Positions 18,049 through 20,108 of a stretch of 20,108 nt of DNA are shown piece after piece. The stretch covers positions 1-20,108 of the forward strand of contig CALSCQ010002955.1 of assembly GCA_943704525.1 (NCBI GenBank), written 5' to 3'. Position 1 is the stretch's first letter; each line of letters begins with the position of its first letter. Below the pieces are notes generated by a model that saw only the letters and a program-made list of their open reading frames with translations, ran no database searches and was not told where the DNA came from. The translations under genes were made by a program, and so were the position numbers. The DNA is from Pigoraptor vietnamica (lineage: Eukaryota > Opisthokonta > Filasterea).

Positions 18049-18260
18049 GGCTGCGATTTGACGTGAGAGGGCGTGCGATTGTAACGCCTCTGAGCGCGTC
18101 ACCGCTTTAGAAGTCCTCGCATCGGATCTGGAAACCTTGCCGGAGGGTCCCTTTAACAGACCCAATCGACCACGCAAAGCGAATCAAACTCCGGATGGCC
18201 AATCAACAACGCGCGAGCGCAAGTCTCGGGGCAGTGTCAAAGCGGGACGGTCGAAAATAA
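18049..18260 (-). promoter_or_regulatory. Likely promoter of the Armadillo gene with two CCAAT boxes
   Basis: Two CCAAT pentamers lie at 18162-18166 and 18199-18203, about 115 and 151 bp upstream of the ATG. They are inverted relative to the gene, which CCAAT-binding NF-Y complexes are known to tolerate. No TATA box is seen. Confidence 0.4.
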
Positions 18261-18870
18261 TCTGAAAGAGGGGGATATGCGTGAGGCAGTGATGCGTGAC
18301 CTCCGCAAACGAGGCGTAACATAAACCGCAGCGACGCGCCGACACCCCAAAGCCAAACCAGCAACAGGCGGGAAAACAGCCGAAAACGCCAATTTCACTT
18401 AATAGTCGCGCTGCGGGCGTCAGACTCCCACACATTTCCGCACACACATTCACATCGCAACAAATACGCGTACGCCTTTCCCATACAAACACGCAGCACG
18501 CCTTTTTCCCCGCTCTCCGCAAACACGTGCCTCGCATACCTTTCACGTAGCCTAGGCCCAAAGGGGGCCAACCCGCGACGTCGAAGGTACCGCCGACGCA
18601 CAGCCGCTTTGTCCGTTCCCCGGGCTTGGGCACGGCGAGGAGAAGAAGGAAATCGACGAACAAAACGGGCTATTGCGCAAGCCAAACGCAATACAAAGCC
18701 CGGGTCGCCACGACCAGTGAAATCGCTGGTATGCCGAAGTGACTTTGGGCTGAGGAGTTTCCGCCACACAGGCTGCTCGTGTCGACACGCAAAAAATAAC
18801 TTTGCTCGGACGAAAGAATGTCCTGTTTCACAGCATGGGGAAGAGAGTGCAGCGTGTGAGTGTGTGTGTG

Positions 18871-18917
18871 AGGGGAGAGAGGGGAGAGAGGGGAGAGAGG
18901 GAGAGAGAGAGGAGAGG
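18871..18917. repeat. GGGGAGAGA polypurine minisatellite
   Basis: About three copies of a 9-bp unit grade into a GA-repeat, giving a 47-bp pure purine run on the plus strand directly after a TG-repeat. Polypurine mirror tracts can adopt triplex structures. Confidence 0.85.
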
Positions 18918-18924
18918 CTGTGCG

Positions 18925-19170
18925 ATCTTTTCTGGGATACATCATCTGGACTGGCTTTATTTAATCATCTGGACATCCATACATTTTTCATAGTTAATGC
19001 ATTTATTACGCAAAAGGGGATTGCGCTGATGTCACGTCCAACGTCACAAAGGGCTGAAAATTCCTTTATTATACTTTTATGGATTAATATTCCTAAATTA
19101 AACTATTAAAGCCAATATTACCTTTATATAGGTAATACTGTAACAAAAATTCATATATAGATATTTTGTG
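18925..19170. other. AT-rich island
   Basis: About 245 bp is markedly AT-rich in an otherwise GC-rich window, with many TTTAT, ATTA and TATA words. It includes a hairpin with arms ATTACCT and AGGTAAT around a 6-nt loop (about 19117-19136). No reading frame of interest crosses it. It could be part of the maspardin promoter, an insertion remnant, or a replication or nucleosome-free site. Confidence 0.6.
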
Positions 19171-19385
19171 CCTGTGTTACGTAGCCGATTGTCCCGTCCG
19201 CCACTCAAACCACAATGGCTAATGAGTGGCACACACACGAAAGTCGTGCTCATTCACTCGCACACACTCTTTCGTTACTCTGCAATATCAACAGTGTCTA
19301 CTGCGCGTAATTTTCGGCACGGTCCGAATTCCCTTTTCCCGCGGACGCTTTGCCACACACTGGCAGACGCCGGCGCCTGGCCCAC

Positions 19386-19739
19386 ATGGCGAGCGCCATT
19401 GCGCAGAGCAAGGAGTATGCTAGCTTCAGGAATTCGGTGGCGCGAAAGGCGGTGGGTCACGTGGCTGCACTTCTGGAGATGATTTTATTCGTAGGTCTGT
19501 TCCGGATACAAAAGCGCTGATAACCGGTTCGTAGGTAATCGTGGACCACGGAAGGCGCATCTACCAAGAGTGGCACGTCTACGACCATGGCCCAAAGACA
19601 GCCGAGTGCCCCATTGTGTTTGTCCCGCCGGCAAGCGGCACCGCCGACGTTTTCTTTTATCAGATGCTGACGCTCGGGGCGCTTGGGTATAGGACAATAT
19701 CGGTGCGTGAAAACAGGCATTCGTGGCGATGTGTGTGTG

Positions 19740-19787
<48 letters not shown>

Positions 19788-19815
19788 CGGTGTGGGTGTG
19801 CGCGTGTGTGTGTGT

Positions 19816-19846
<31 letters not shown>

Positions 19847-20108
19847 CGTGCGTGTTATGTTATACACGAATATGACCAGATGCATGAATGTCTAGTGTGC
19901 GTGCATGTCCGTTGCCCACTGTTAACGTGAGATTTGCCGTGGAATAGGTGGAGCCGGCGCCGTACGTGCGCTGGTCCGATTTCTGTGACGGCCTCGCGCG
20001 CTTCCTTGAGCAGAATAAGATCGCCAAGGTGTGTGCTGTCGGACACGTGTGTGCGGGCTGCTACATTATGTGATTGACGTGATGCAGGAGGATAGGGGGG
20101 AAAAGGGG
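19386..20108 (+). CDS. SPG21: Maspardin (SPG21) homologue, alpha/beta-hydrolase fold, first three exons
   Basis: Exons are 19386-19451, 19535-19702 and 19948-20028 (105 codons, all junctions phase 0); the gene continues past the right edge. Maspardin is an alpha/beta-hydrolase-fold protein, usually about 300 aa. In mammals it localises to the cytosol and late endosomes/trans-Golgi and binds CD4; its loss causes Mast syndrome. The match is strong: [14 protein letters not shown] aligns with the maspardin [33 protein letters not shown] with [20 protein letters not shown], then [21 protein letters not shown] and a helix ending NKIAKV-type. The nucleophile-elbow part (HLFGASLGG in the family) is not yet reached. 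The AG at 20087 is followed by codons that do not fit, so the true next exon is probably beyond the window. Intron 2 holds a long TG repeat. Confidence 0.93.
19731..19853 (+). repeat. Long (TG)n microsatellite in maspardin intron 2
   Basis: About 120 bp of TG repeat, with GCG and TATG interruptions, fill half of intron 19703-19947 on the sense strand. Confidence 0.95.

Larger units (their letters stand above)
18261..19385. other. Spacer upstream of the Armadillo and maspardin genes
   Basis: This divergent spacer is over 1.1 kb long. It holds an open minus-strand stretch (about 18663-18543, ending LGLGYVK before a GTATGC donor) that could splice in phase to a short exon ending near 18202. No ATG opens it and no family is recognised, so it is not called as a gene. 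Further right are a GGGGAGAGA minisatellite, an AT-rich island, and the presumed maspardin promoter. Confidence 0.4.

Noticed and set aside
18202-18663. Possible two-exon minus-strand gene (…GGTFDVAGWPPLGLGYVK joined to DYFRPSRFDTA…)
   Set aside because: Splice sites are phase-compatible, but the frame opens with TTG after a stop, no upstream exon is convincing, and no family is recognised. It also overlaps the CCAAT boxes of the Armadillo gene.
20088-20108. Next maspardin exon after the AG at 20087
   Set aside because: The codons there do not match the conserved HLFGASLGG region, and the G-rich end is too short to judge.

Overview
This is a GC-rich, gene-dense stretch of nuclear DNA from a single-celled eukaryote. 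Genes on both strands are broken by short GT-AG introns (about 80-235 bp, one of 647 bp), and TG/CA microsatellites are common. Gene content (E1-type ubiquitin-activating protein, RS-subfamily SR splicing factor, maspardin, fungal-type cysteine synthase, Armadillo-repeat protein) does not fix a phylum. The RS-type SR protein resembles the RS31/RS40 proteins of plants and algae, but the lineage stays open. I see no rRNA, tRNA, CRISPR array, virus-like element or intact transposon.

Layout, left to right: 1-445 (-) 5' part of a secreted coiled-coil protein; 1622-6152 (-) an eight-exon E1 (UBA1-type) gene of 1058 codons; 6762-7202 (+) a small secreted protein behind a TATA box; 7819-8391 (-) a type I membrane protein; 8898-10948 (+) a seven-exon SR protein with two RRMs and an RS tail; 11846-12172 (-) the last exon of a TPR-like protein; 12996-14162 (+) an intronless PLP-dependent cysteine synthase with a likely organelle presequence; 14599-18048 (-) a nine-exon Armadillo-repeat protein; 19386 to the right edge (+) the first three exons of maspardin (SPG21).

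I rebuilt exon structures by hand. Candidate GT and AG sites were paired so that reading phase was kept and the joined protein matched a known family. Every internal junction in the E1, SR, Armadillo and maspardin models keeps phase, and the totals are exact multiples of three.

The main points for a second look are these. (1) The E1 has the full UBA1 architecture and the thioester cysteine, but the ATP-site motifs of its active adenylation domain and the arginine motif of its first domain look lost, so it may be a pseudo-E1 or a highly derived paralogue. (2) In the Armadillo gene one exon equals one repeat and all eight introns are phase 1; its C-terminus carries a CxxC...CxxxC module like that of some leucine-rich-repeat proteins. 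(3) TG-type repeats in introns are always TG on the sense strand, in five genes on both strands. (4) Several promoter regions share short words or show unusual palindromes.

The genes do not form a pathway. They are housekeeping and accessory genes sharing compact divergent (6153-6761, 8392-8897) or convergent (7203-7818, 10949-11845, 14163-14598) spacers.
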